From the NCBI GenBank assembly GCA_029876055.1, contig CM056876.1, positions 3,348,001-3,412,000 of the forward strand: a stretch of DNA of 64,000 bases. Direction: 5' to 3'. Position 1 is the first letter of the stretch, and every line of letters begins with the position of its first letter. Source of the DNA: Madurella fahalii. Taxonomy: Eukaryota > Ascomycota > Sordariomycetes > Sordariales. Of the stretch, positions 45,155-56,413 are shown piece by piece. The translations under genes were made by a program, and so were the position numbers. The notes below the pieces were generated by a model, which did not search any database, was not told where the DNA came from, and saw only the letters and a list, made by a program, of their open reading frames with translations.

Positions 45155-48100
45155 GACGGGCGGCAGCAGTCTCTCAAATTGGAAGCCAGATACCCCAAGT
45201 TGGGACTACACAGCCCTGCCGGGACTGCTGTGACAAATGGAGAGGTAGCAGCCGATCTGGAAACAAGCAGCAAAAAAGTGACAATGTCAGGGTCGGGTAA
45301 GTCGGGTACGGCAGTACACGCGCGGCTGCAGCAGCACGCGCAGGGCAGAGAGGCTTGAAGGGGACGGAAAACCACGAAAGTGACAACAGCACGATGGGTA
45401 AACGGAGGATACAAGAGCAAGCCTCAGCCGCCCGGGGGGGTGCCTGATGGAGGGGTGGTAGGGGTCCAGGGCAGAAGAGGGTCACAACGACGTGCCCGAA
45501 GGGACCGCGTTGCTTCCACCCGTTGAGGACAGGGCTCGGAGCATTCTGGGGTACTACAGCGCGGCACACCAGCGGCGCTGCTATATTCAGACGGGCCACA
45601 GGGCCTGCAAGTGTGCTGCAACTAACGTGAAAGATGGGATGGGAGATCGAAATGCACGGTCTTGGCCGCCTTGCAGAAGGAGGCTTGGTGCCCGTTTGGG
45701 AGCGGCTGTTGTTCCCATCAGCCCCTGTCCCCAGTCAGCGAGCGTGCAGGGGATAGGTCAAAGGGGGGGTAGGGGAGGGGAAGTGTTGGACAGGGGTTGG
45801 CAGACATTCGCTGACCACATCCAAGACCCGGGTAGGACCAATGCAAGCACGTAGTAATATGAAACGAAAAGGGTAGGGGGGAAAAGAAGAGAGAAAAAAA
45901 AAAAAAAGGGGGAAAAAAAGGAAAAGGGAAAAGATTTGGTTGATTCGCGAGGTGCTTTGCATAGTGCGGCCGCTGACAGGGGAGAGCAGAAGGCAGCATC
46001 GACTGAAGCAAATCTACTTGTGGTACATACACTACGCAACACCTAGCGTTGGGTTGGTCCCCTTGCTCTATCGCGTTTCGAGGTTGTAACCTTCCTTCTG
46101 CACCAAACGAAGCTCACCGCGACTCTCAGCCACGGCCACGAGGGCCCTCCCTTGTTCTACACAGCGCTATTTCAAATAGACACGGATCTTGGCGATTGCC
46201 GGCCGGCACGCCAACATTCCTCCTTTTCGGGATTTAGAGCAGCAAAATACCGGTAGTAAATAGGACCAGGACGCTCTGCATCGGTCGGTCGAGGCGGCGC
46301 CCGAACGGTTTCCCGAAGTTCCGGCGACAATCTAGGAACGCAAAGGCCGTTAACCGGGGTCGAGCGCCGCGCTGTTGCTCAAGGTGCCGCAAAATGCGTT
46401 GCACAGTCCGCGATATGCGAACACGATGCCATCGTAGGGCTGTCGGATGAAGGTTGGCTGCGGGGTCGGGACGCGGCATCCCATGTGGCAAACAGGCGTC
46501 CAGTGTGCTTAGCGCGGATCCTGTTCGGCCCCGAAGTACTACAACAGAATAGGCGCGCTCTCCAGAGATGACGTCCTGCGTCATCGCAGAGTTCGGTTGT
46601 CCTTCCCCAGGAACGGGACTCTCAAGTGGCTGCTGATCTGACAAGCAGAACGGCGCAGATTCACAGTCCTAAGACTAGCGGAGAGCTTCAAAAATTCACA
46701 TTCGTCAACTGACGCGTGGCAGCCATTTTCGTGCGCGTTTAGGTTGCACAAGGCTAATGTGCAAGCTTACCGCACCTGCTTGTGTTCAAGGCGACAACCC
46801 GGGCTTATGGCCGCTAGGAGCGCGCAGAACAGACCCCCCACAGCAACCAAACGAAATACGCGATCGGTTTTAGGATGTATCGCGGCAGATAAAGAAGACA
46901 AGGATAGGGGAGACAACAAAAAAGCAGAGAAAAGAAGCCTTGGCATTCGCCTTCTAGAAGAGTTGGGGCAGTGGGAATTGGGAAGTTTGGGAAGCAGTGG
47001 GCCCGTTGGCGAAAAGCCACACAGCGTGGTGGGTTGCAACCAAAGTGACCATTAGCCGCCCTGTCAACTGGCTCTATCCGGCATGCTGGATTGGGACGTT
47101 GTTTGCACAACAATACGTAACAGTAAGTAGGTGTATCACCCACCACAAGCGCTTGCTCTGTCTAAGCGCGAGCGCCAAGGTACCCGGCGATGACACCGAC
47201 GTGTGGCCTGTGCGTGCAAAGTCGTCTTGGTCATTTTGCAGATTACGGGCAAGATCCGAAAGTCGCGACGGGCCAGGAACCGTTTCTCTCCAGTCTCTCA
47301 AGGAAGGCCGGGAGAAGACTTCCAAAGACCCGCGTTGGCCAAGGACAAGGGTGGGTGACGGGGTGCAGCGGGGTGGGTTGATGTGCATGCCAGGGGGGCT
47401 TAGTCGCGCCGCCATTCCCATTGGACGAAACCTGCCCTGCGCCGCATGCCAGTGAGATCCTATTTTTGTTGGTTCCCAACCGGGAAAGGCGTCTTGACAA
47501 AATGGAATTTATCGAATCATGCCAACAAGCAGAGTCGTATGGAAGAGCATCCTGCATTACGGGCATCTGCCAACACTGGCGAGCATGAGCAGTCTCAGGC
47601 AGTCCACTTGGATGTCGGTCAGATTTTTTTTTTTAATTTTTTTTTTTTTCAGGCCAAATACGGCGACCGCGAATCATGTATGCGTGCGTGGATGGTGGCG
47701 GCTTGCCGGGGTTTACCATGTACCGAGAGAGGGTCCGTCATATCGCCCAGATCGGATCGCGGAGAAAGGGACCCCAAAGACTGGGGTTGTTCTGAAACGG
47801 ACTTCCACAACCGCCCTCGTTGGGTAGCTTCCCGGCTGAGACATCTCAGGCTCTACTAGTATAGTATAGGATTCATTTCCCCTGTTTGTATACCTGGTGC
47901 CAAGTCCTCCAGCCCTGAGGTTTGTGTGATGCGGTCCCGCGCGCGGCGAATTCCAAATGTGCTCGCTGCTGTATACGTAGTAAAGGCGCTGGTTCCCATG
48001 GCGGGTACCAAAGCAGCAGGGTGGAGAGCGCCGTTGGCTCGTCGGTTCCTTGCAATGCTCGTGAAAGAGTAGTGTGGGTCCGGAAATGTCCCCGGAGCGG

Positions 48101-51100
48101 TGGTGTTCGGGCCCGACTAGCCAGGTTCTCGGGCTTTGTTTTGCCCCGTCCGGGGTAGTCTGCTAACGTAACAGTGTTGCGCAGCGTACACGATAGCTGA
48201 TCGTGTGCTGCGAAGTCGGGCGCTTAATCCTCGACTGCCGATTCGTCGACCTCTGGCTTCAAGGTAATACCCGCAGACTGAAGATACCCGGTAGTATCCC
48301 CTGCGGCTTGGTCCGGCAGTGCAGTGTGGCAGCGTGGTGTCCAGGGAGTTGGGTCCTGATTGTCCCAGGTACCTTGCACACATGGTTTGGCTTGTGGTGT
48401 GTGGCAGCCCTGTTGCGCGCTTGTCTCAGAGATCTTCAACGGCGCTTAATTTTCTTGCCATGCCTCTCTCAAGCATGTGTTGATGGTCGAGGAACGTGCC
48501 ACCTCCGGGAGTCGGGTGCGGGGCCATCGGGGAAGGGGTCTCTTCAGAAAGGCAAGAGCAGATAGACCTCGCCAATGAATTCGTGACCGTCTCATCACAT
48601 TTTGGTGGGTGATTCGCTTGCAGACCATATTTACAAGGGGCCGGTGCAGCCGAATGAGAGAAGAGGCGTATCATCGGCGGTCCCACCACCACATTTTTAC
48701 CGTCCCAGGTAGGGACGCTGCCAGGCCGCTTAGGCTGGCCCCCCGCAGACCCATCTTTGCGCTCCATGACCCATAGCCCTTACACTCCCACCGGAAGACG
48801 AGAGCTATGCCAGAACTCTAACGCGCAGAAGCTCAAGGGGTCATCCCATTAACCCCTCTGCGGCTGAATGCCATAATTTTGCGTTAAGGCGCGACTTTAG
48901 GGGCCGACCTAATCCGATCTACATGAGACAGCGGCAAGCAAGTCCGTGACGGGAACTAGCTAGTGGTACGGGAAGAGCCTGCCTTCTCTTCCCCGCGATT
49001 GTCGTCGCACTCGGACAGGTCCCGTGCATGGGCGCCACAGTGACGAGGGTTGTTATTTATAGAACAATCAAGTGCACTACTCATTCGTTGGTGGTTTCAA
49101 ACCTCATCGACCTGGGTCCAAGTTCAGAGGTGTGAACCGTCGTTGGAGTTTGGGTGAGGTTGCGTCTAGTCTTGTTCATGATATCAGGGAGTTCGGGAAT
49201 GAGGGTCAATCTGTCGAATGCCGTACGTGACCAGGGGATGGCGGCAGCCGCGGCTGGTCACCGTCGATCTCTAATCTAGCTCCTCCATCTTTGGGGGCGA
49301 GGCGAATGGCCCTACACGGCCGTTCTACAGCCGCGAAGCGACGTGCAGATTTCGGTCTATCTCGTGCAACGGCCTTCGGCCCGAAGTAACAACACTCTCT
49401 GCTATCTCTCGCGCACAGCTCACAGCCAACACTCAGCTCGGCTCACGTAATTCTGGCTGCCTTGTGCAAATTCTGTCTGCTATCCTGGCTATGCAAGGTC
49501 ACAGTGGGCAGATCGGGCGCCATTCTCGACAACGCACCCTGAAGCCCATCTACCAAGGATAGTGTGGTACGTCAACAGATACCTATCTTGGGTGCCTCTT
49601 GCGGCGCGCTCGCTTGCGGGACGTCCCGTCAGTCGATGGTCTTAATGAGGGTTGCGGCAAACTTGGCCCGATGCGGCGCGGCCGGTTGGCTCTTCGGTTG
49701 GATCGGACCACGCCGTAATTCGCATCGTGGTGCTAGACTTGGGCCTGCAGGAAATAAAAGAAAAAATAAAATAAAATAAACAAAGCCAGCTCCAGTTATC
49801 GGGGGAAAGGACATCTTCTCTCCGCACAGCCACTAATTAGGTTCCCATGCTGCCTGGCTCGGGTGACACACACAAGGCCCTAGGTGGGCTGCGGAAGCGC
49901 GTAAAGCTAAGATGCTCTACTGCAGATGGGCTGCAGCCGGCTGACGGGCAGCTCACTGCTAACAACCCATATGCGCCCCAGGCCTGCATCCGCCTCGGTC
50001 ACAGCCGCGAGAGCTCAAGAAATATGTTCTATTCTGAAACAGTTTCAGGTTTGAATCGGCCCTTTCAATTCTCGCCCCTCAGCCCAGCTTCCTGGGACGG
50101 CCTTTCTGCGTCAGGGAACACGACGCGGTCAATGACAGCTCGGGTACGTCTCTCAGGTACCGTAGCCAGGATTGGGTACTGTCCATGCCGCGGCAACCTC
50201 CGGCATTCCGACGCCGGGCGGCCTGAGGGACGGGAGCTTGCTGCTACTCACCTCACGTGCTCTCTGATCCCCCCCCCCCTAGCCGTTCTCTTGCATATTG
50301 TTGTTATGCAAGGGACGACTATCTCTGCCCATCACAACCGTTTACCAGCCTTGAGGCAACATATCAACCCAGTTATACGGCTTTGCCGAAGACCCAGCTG
50401 GCTCTTGAGGCCCTACCTGAGGGCTGGCTGTAATCTGGCGACCGGGTTTCCTAGAAAGACGGCGTCACACGGGAAACTTGCAACCCCCACCACCGATCCC
50501 TTCCCGTCTGGTTCTTTCCCTTCCCTTCCGTTCCCCAGCCTGTTACAGAATCAGACCCCAAGGTCACCTTACACAAGTGGATATGGGGAAAGCATTGAGA
50601 TGGTTCGCCCCTCCTCTCCGGAAGGACTGTTCCGCACGGCGAGATCTCAGCTTCCCCGTTAATCCCAAGAGTAGCAACTCACAGAAGGCACAAGATATGC
50701 CGAACATTACTGTCGACATCATCACCGTAGCCGCCCGAGCGCTTCTGACCTCTAACGTCAGGCCCGCAGCGATTCCATGATGCGTATCCGATACTGAGGT
50801 ACGGAGTTCAGGAGCCCCTGAACTAACATCTGCGGGGGCGGCGCAGTCAACCCCAAAAGGCAGGTAGGCCACGAGGGTTCGTGCCTAGCCAAATGGAAGG
50901 TCCCGACCTTGAGTAACGATTCTGGACTCGGTAAACCGTTGTTGTCGGCCAGCGCTTCCGTGAGCCATCGGGGTGCCCGTCTTTCAGGGGCGAACCTAGT
51001 GCCATAGCAAATACGACCCGGATGGCTCTCTAGGTTCTGGCAGGAGCTCCGGTCTGGCAGGGGCTCCGGTTTGGCATGGACAGCCAAGCTTGGCCACCGA

Positions 51101-52422
51101 CAATCGCCCCTGTGGCAACTCGCTTTAAAGATCTACCGAGGTTATTTGAGTAACCTTGAGCCCTGTTGGTCTCTAGGACGTGCCTCCTCGGTTCAACCGT
51201 GAGCACCAGGATACAACCCCTGACTGTTGGATAAGGAGACGCATAACCCTTATCATTAACTCAATGTACTCTATTTGTCACGATGAATAAAGGACCAACG
51301 TAGCTTCCGTTATCGGAGTTGGCTGGTTCTCTTCACAATTTGTTGTCACGACGGCGATCGGAGCTGATGATTTGTAACGGACAATTAATTTGAGTAATGG
51401 TTAAGCCTCCTAAACCCGGTATTCCCGTGGATAACATGATCGGTACTCTAGCGTGGTTTTGTCATCATTGAGTTCACTCGCGAGGGAAATGATATGGGCG
51501 GGTGGAAGATCTTAGCTCTGCTAGTCGGCTTTATCCCGTCTCTCAGGACCGGTAACCAAGGGCACAAACAACCAGAGGCCATACAAGCAGCGCTACTCTC
51601 TTGCTTAGCTAGATACCTACGATGCTACGCAAAATCAACACATTCCTTGCCACTCAGAAGCGGTTGAGTTCAAGATATGGCACTAGAGAGCTGTATTAAC
51701 AGCCTGCTTAAATCATATATCTGGCGAGTTGATGACACGCCCATGCACACCGCTATCATCATGATGGAAATAATCTTGATCCAGTTGTTTTACCTTATCC
51801 AACATTCAAATTACACCCCCAATAATCCATCTACTAATGGTTAAACCTGCTTGGCGATCCATCATTGCATGTAGCCCCAGTGATCACACCAACACTGCCG
51901 TCAACTTTCCCACTTATTGACACGAACATCGCCCATGCCAAAAGCACGAGATACTTATACTATCTAATAACCGGGGAATCGCATCAACAACTCCGAACGC
52001 GCGTGATTTCGTATGCAAGAAGCTAGGACACCTGAAAACACCGCGTTGCCGATAGTATCAGACCTTTCTCCGTTCCCCCACTCCATCGATCCGATGATAA
52101 CTTGTTGGGATACATTAGTGCGTTTCTTAGAGTAAATCTGAACAGTAAACGTAATGACACAGGAACCTGCCAACATGAACTGAGGGAAATCTATACCTAG
52201 CGGCAAACCACCCCCCTTTTTTTCCCCCTCTCCGTTTAGGAAAGACTAAAGCTTATTGCGTATCGTTGGCCTATCGTTACTTCCCGCCAGCGGTTCCCAA
52301 CAACGTTAAACAAGACCCAACCACCCAGTGAGCGTCTGCCACCAGGTCCTGGGTTATACCCGCCGGTATACCCAACTTCTCCCCTCCGTTTAGAATATCC
52401 CTAAACACAACTCCAGAAACAC
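45155..52422. other. Seven-kilobase gene desert
   Basis: It begins with the long upstream region of the transcription factor, including A runs near 45895-45907. There are T tracts near 47625-47650 and an A/T-rich patch near 49757-49781. The interval becomes visibly AT-rich from about 51.1 to 52.3 kb. The longest open frame, 271 codons at 49847-50662, has no recognisable domain, odd composition and no splice support. No terminal repeats, transposase or reverse-transcriptase motifs were seen. Confidence 0.5.
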
Positions 52423-54167
52423 TCATGACTCGGACCGTTGACTCGTAGCACCCACCTCCCTGGACCGTCGCCGATCCCTCGCCCTGTCTTCGCTCTCCTC
52501 CGAGTCGTCGTCGCTGACAGGGCGGCTGCCGTCTTCTTGTGCTGCCCTGCGGCTCTTGGTCATCTATGATTAGCAGGATATTAGTATGACCCGGTCTCCA
52601 GAAGAACGAGAGCGGAAGAAAAGGAGAAAAGAAAAAGAGAAGAAAAGGGCAGAAACCACTTACCCAAGACCGCACCCCCCCAATCAACCCCAGCGTATAC
52701 CCGGTAATAAAGTCATTGCCGTTACCCGCCGTCCTCTCCCCAGGACCCGCCGTGGGACTCCTCGGTCCAAAACTTGCCCCCGCGTTCGGGCCGAGCGGAC
52801 TGCTCGGCGCCGTGCCCTCGTTGCTATCTCTGTGCAAGAATCCGGGGGGCGGCCGAGCCGGACTCTGCGGACGGCTCGTCGGCCAAAACTGCCTGAGCTC
52901 CCTGCTGAGCTCTTGACCCGTGGTCGTCCAGTTGCTCCGGATGTTGTCTCGCAGATCTTGTACGTGCCGTTTGAGCTCGAGCTCGTTCTTCTTGAGCCAG
53001 CTGATGTTGAGCTCCTGTCGGGACGTGCCGCGCTTGAGCTGCCGGGCGATGTACTTTTCGTAGTCGCGGACGATTCTAAGATCATGCCAAAGGTTAGATG
53101 GACGGTCCAGGCTAAAAAAGAAAAAAAAAAAAAAAAGCGGGAGAGGGAGGGAAGGGGGCCTACTTTGTAATGATACCCGTGGTGCTCACCCCCTCGGTCC
53201 GCTGAGTCACCAAGAACTTGCCTGCCGCCTTGATCGGGGCGTAAATGTCGTCGCCCTCGTCGGCGCCGTAGGGGATGTCGTCATGCGCTACGTAGTCGAT
53301 CTGGTGCTCCTCGAGGAACCCGGGCGTGACAATCCAGGGGCAGCTCTCGATGACCTCGTCGACCCATCTGCAGTGCCGGACCGTCTCGGCACGCTCTTTG
53401 CCCGAGAGTACGGTAAGGCCCTTGCGCTTGTGCGTCTCTTCGTCTCCCGTGACGCCCACGATAAGGTAGACCTCGGGGAATGCCTTTTTCGCTTGCTCGA
53501 GCTGGCGCATGTGCCTGGGAGAGGAGTCTAGCGTTAGCATATATGCGGCATTGGAGGTTGGGTGGCGCCTCTGGCTAGCCGAGCTAACATACCCGAGGTG
53601 GAATAGGTCAAACACGCCGTCCGCGTACACCCTGACCGGCCTGCCCACGGGAGGCGGATTCGTCTTGTACCCGGCGGGGTGCGTAAGCTTGCCGATCGGA
53701 GGCGGGGCCATCGCCGCAGAGCCTCTACCTCCGTTCCCCGACGCGCTGCCGTTGGCGCTGGCAATGTTGCTCTCCTTGACCGCCGAGGCTTTCCGGCTGC
53801 CCTTGCGCGCCACCCTCTCGGCAATGTCGACGCTCGCCTCAGTGGTATCGCTTGGCTCGCCGGGATCGACGACTTGGGGCGGCGCGGCGGCGGGTTGGTC
53901 CGAATTGGCGCGCTGGCGTTTGCTCGGTGGGTGACTGCTGCCGCCCGCGGACGAGTCGGTCTTCTTGTGGGTGGCAGCGGCGGCCCCGGTAGTCCGGCCG
54001 GATTCGGGGGCGGTCGTGTCACCCTCCTCGGCGGAAGCGTCGCGCGACTCGGTCTGGATGATCTGGTCCTGGTCCATCTCGATTGCGCTGCTCGCCGTGT
54101 TATTGCGCTTGCGTTTCCCGGCGGCGTTGTTTTGCGACGACGGACTCGGCGACACCATGTTGGGCAT
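52423..54167 (-). CDS. PCT1: Choline-phosphate cytidylyltransferase (CCT)
   Basis: Rate-limiting enzyme of the CDP-choline route: CTP plus phosphocholine gives CDP-choline. Exons 54167-53593, 53514-53164, 53075-52664 and 52563-52423, with introns of 78, 88 and 100 nt, give 492 residues. A Ser/Ala/Lys-rich N-terminus with GKRKRNN and SKRQRAN nuclear signals fits the nuclear location of many CCTs. The nucleotidyltransferase core begins VRVYADGVFDLFHLGHMRQLEQAKK, whose CTP-binding HxGH is at 190-193. Further core motifs are KGLTVLSGKERAETVRHCRWVDEV, YVAHDDIPY and the signature RTEGVSTTGIIT at 297-308. The charged helical segment IVRDYEKYIARQLKRG, followed by KKNELELKRHVQDLRDNIR, corresponds to the membrane-sensing region. 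The tail is acidic then Arg-rich, ending TSQRSES. The first intron splits the codon just before the second His of HxGH. Confidence 0.94.
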
Positions 54168-55525
54168 GAACGAACGAGTTACGGCTTGTAAAAGCGGGAG
54201 GCCGGAGCGGGATGGGGAAGCGGGTAGCCGTTAGGTAATAGTGGGCCCGATTGTGTATGTTCCCGTCCTGATCGCCCGGAACTCGGTGTCTTGAGGCGGC
54301 GGCCGCGATTTCGATGCGCCAGTCCCGGCTGCTTATTCTTTTTTTCTCTTTTCTTTCTCTTTTCTTATTGCTGCTCTGCCGTGCCTTGACTTCCGCCGCC
54401 AATTGCGTTGTCCCTCGACAGTTGGCTCCTTATCGCCGCTAAGCAAAACTCGTCGTCGACACACAAGTGGAAACAGCACCACGAAGCCAAGACAATTGCT
54501 CGGGTTTGCTCGACGTACGGCCCGAGACTAAGATGCCGGATCCCTGGTTGAGCGGGCAGTCCTTGGTCCACAGGAAGAAGCCAGAAACTTCGAACTGGCA
54601 ATGCGCAGATATCAGGCGTCCTGGTAGAGGCTCCGTCGTTGTCAGCTTTCCGCAATTAAAACTTTACGGAGCGGAAGCTGGGTGCTCTGGTCCTGAGAAA
54701 GGGGTTTCAACATCCAACACGTCCGAATTTGCAACCAAATTTCCTTTCCATGCTGCTCTTGCTGGGGTTGCTACCGCACCCCTGCAGAAAAGGTCACGTC
54801 ATTTCGTGGCCCGTGCTGCAAATGCGAGCTCTGACATTGCTTGTGGCGTGGCATGGCGTGGCGTGGCGTGGTGTGGCGCCAGCTTGCAAGGTACTTCCGG
54901 TACAATCAAGTTAATCAACCCCCTCCTAGTCTACTACGTAAGTCATCTTTTACCTGATAGCTTGGGACACTGCCCTTGTGCCCTGAAGGTGATGGGATTG
55001 ACGAACACAAAAAAGCGGGGCATACGGGCGCAAATAGCTTGAGGTTTTGGAACCTGAAGTAGACGTACTTGAATTGTTATGCACTAGCTGTTATTCAGGT
55101 AGTATAGAGCAAATCCGGGAGCATGGCAAGTCACAGCCTTTATCAACCGAGGGTGCGCGTGGTGAACCAGTAATGAGTACTGTTCGCAACGCCATACCCT
55201 GCGTTTGACGTAACATTTGTGATGACCAGTCTTTCTGAGTCGGGTTACTGAGATGTGCTGACTTCGTCAAAAAAAAAAAATAATATAAAATAAAATTTTG
55301 TATACATTACTTCTGCCACTGCATTATTTAGATCAATACTGAAACTCATGGCCAGGTCATCACGCCTACTGACCAAATATTCCCGACTCAACATGGCGAA
55401 ATCATGGCTTTGAAGACCCCGAGCAGCCGCTCCATTTTCAAATCACAAAAGAAAGGTAGAACCCTGCAAAAGGCTAGCGCTGGGACACAGAAACGTCCAG
55501 TTGCGTTCACCATCGAGACGCTAAC
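54168..55525. other. Intergenic region upstream of CCT
   Basis: Contains the CCT promoter and leader (with TTTTTCTCTTTTC tracts near 54338-54366), a GTGGC pentamer repeat at 54843-54878, and an A/T-rich patch near 55268-55298. A 191-codon plus-strand frame at 54467-55042 crosses the repeat and has no domain. Confidence 0.5.
54843..54878. repeat. GTGGC pentamer repeat
   Basis: Seven near-identical 5-nt units (GTGGC, with ATGGC and GTGGT variants) in tandem in intergenic DNA. Confidence 0.85.
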
Positions 55526-56413
55526 TCATTGCAACACAACCTTGCTCTTCCGCACATAATGCCTTCCGCACCGCCGCGTGTCGCCCGGCCTGCTCATGTA
55601 GCAGTACGACTTTGCCCCTTCCGGCGCCACAGGCCCAAACTTCTGCTTGACCGAGCAGTATTCGAGGCCCTCACCCATCCAGTCCTGGATGTGTTTGTGT
55701 AACTGGCATCGCGTCACCCCGCACTTCCGGCAGTATGCTTGGCCCCGGATGCGTAGCTTCGACAACACGTTCTTCTCCTGCTTCCCAAGCCCCTTAAGGG
55801 GGGCGATGGCTTCTTTGCCGTCGGCAGCCGATGGGTTTGTTCGGATAATGTTGCCTGCCAAATGCCACGCCCACTCGAGCTCGTTCGGACCATCTCGGCG
55901 AGCCGAGAGGGGTACAGTGCCGTGCATGCGGCGGTGGATGGCGTAGAAGTGCCGGTTTGTTAACCCGAGGCAGGTGCTGTCGATGGGGTCGAGGAAGTCG
56001 AAGATGGCATAGTGTAGCTCGGCAGGCAGATCCGTTAACGCTAGCCGCGTTGACGGCCTGTGGTGATAGGGAAGCGGCTCCTGGTCCGTCACTGAATAAG
56101 ACCTCCGGGGTGGGCCGAGCGGTGGCCGGCGTACCGGAGCCCGCGATCTCCCCGCCGCTTGTTCACCTGCTTCATCAGAGGAAGTCTTTTGTTTCTTTGT
56201 GCTGTCCTCGGCGGTTTCTGGTTGTTGGCGGATCATGTGGATAGTGAAAGCTGGTGGCTGAGGGAGCTGGTACTCAAACTGCGTCTGTGATCGACGCGGC
56301 GCACGCTTGTTCCCCCGCAGGAGGCTGAGCTCCTTCATTCTGTGGTCCTCCCTGCTGAACACCGACCTCGACACCTCCAGCGAGGTGGGGCCGCTGTAGA
56401 GAACCTCGATCAT
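55526..56413 (-). CDS. F-box domain protein, fungal orphan
   Basis: Single-exon frame of 295 residues. An F-box-like segment, LTDLPAELHYAIFDFLDPIDSTCLGLTNRHFYAIHRRM, covers about residues 125-163; such motifs usually bind Skp1 and recruit substrates to SCF ubiquitin ligases. The C-terminal part has CRKCGVTRCQLHKHIQDWM and YCSVKQKFG, then CRRGRHY-like basic and Cys residues, a layout common in filamentous-fungal F-box orphans; the Cys/His may bind zinc. The N-terminal 120 residues are Arg/Pro/Gln-rich and poorly constrained, so initiation may be at 56413, 56338 or 56239. Transcribed in the same direction as CCT, about 1.36 kb upstream of it. The substrate is unknown. Confidence 0.7.
   Translation of the reverse strand: MIEVLYSGPTSLEVSRSVFSREDHRMKELSLLRGNKRAPRRSQTQFEYQLPQPPAFTIHMIRQQPETAEDSTKKQKTSSDEAGEQAAGRSRAPVRRPPLGPPRRSYSVTDQEPLPYHHRPSTRLALTDLPAELHYAIFDFLDPIDSTCLGLTNRHFYAIHRRMHGTVPLSARRDGPNELEWAWHLAGNIIRTNPSAADGKEAIAPLKGLGKQEKNVLSKLRIRGQAYCRKCGVTRCQLHKHIQDWMGEGLEYCSVKQKFGPVAPEGAKSYCYMSRPGDTRRCGRHYVRKSKVVLQ

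Noticed and set aside
49847..50662. 271-codon open frame in the gene desert
   Set aside because: Long, but with no recognisable motif, no initiation context and low-complexity Pro/Ser/Arg segments; not enough to call a gene.
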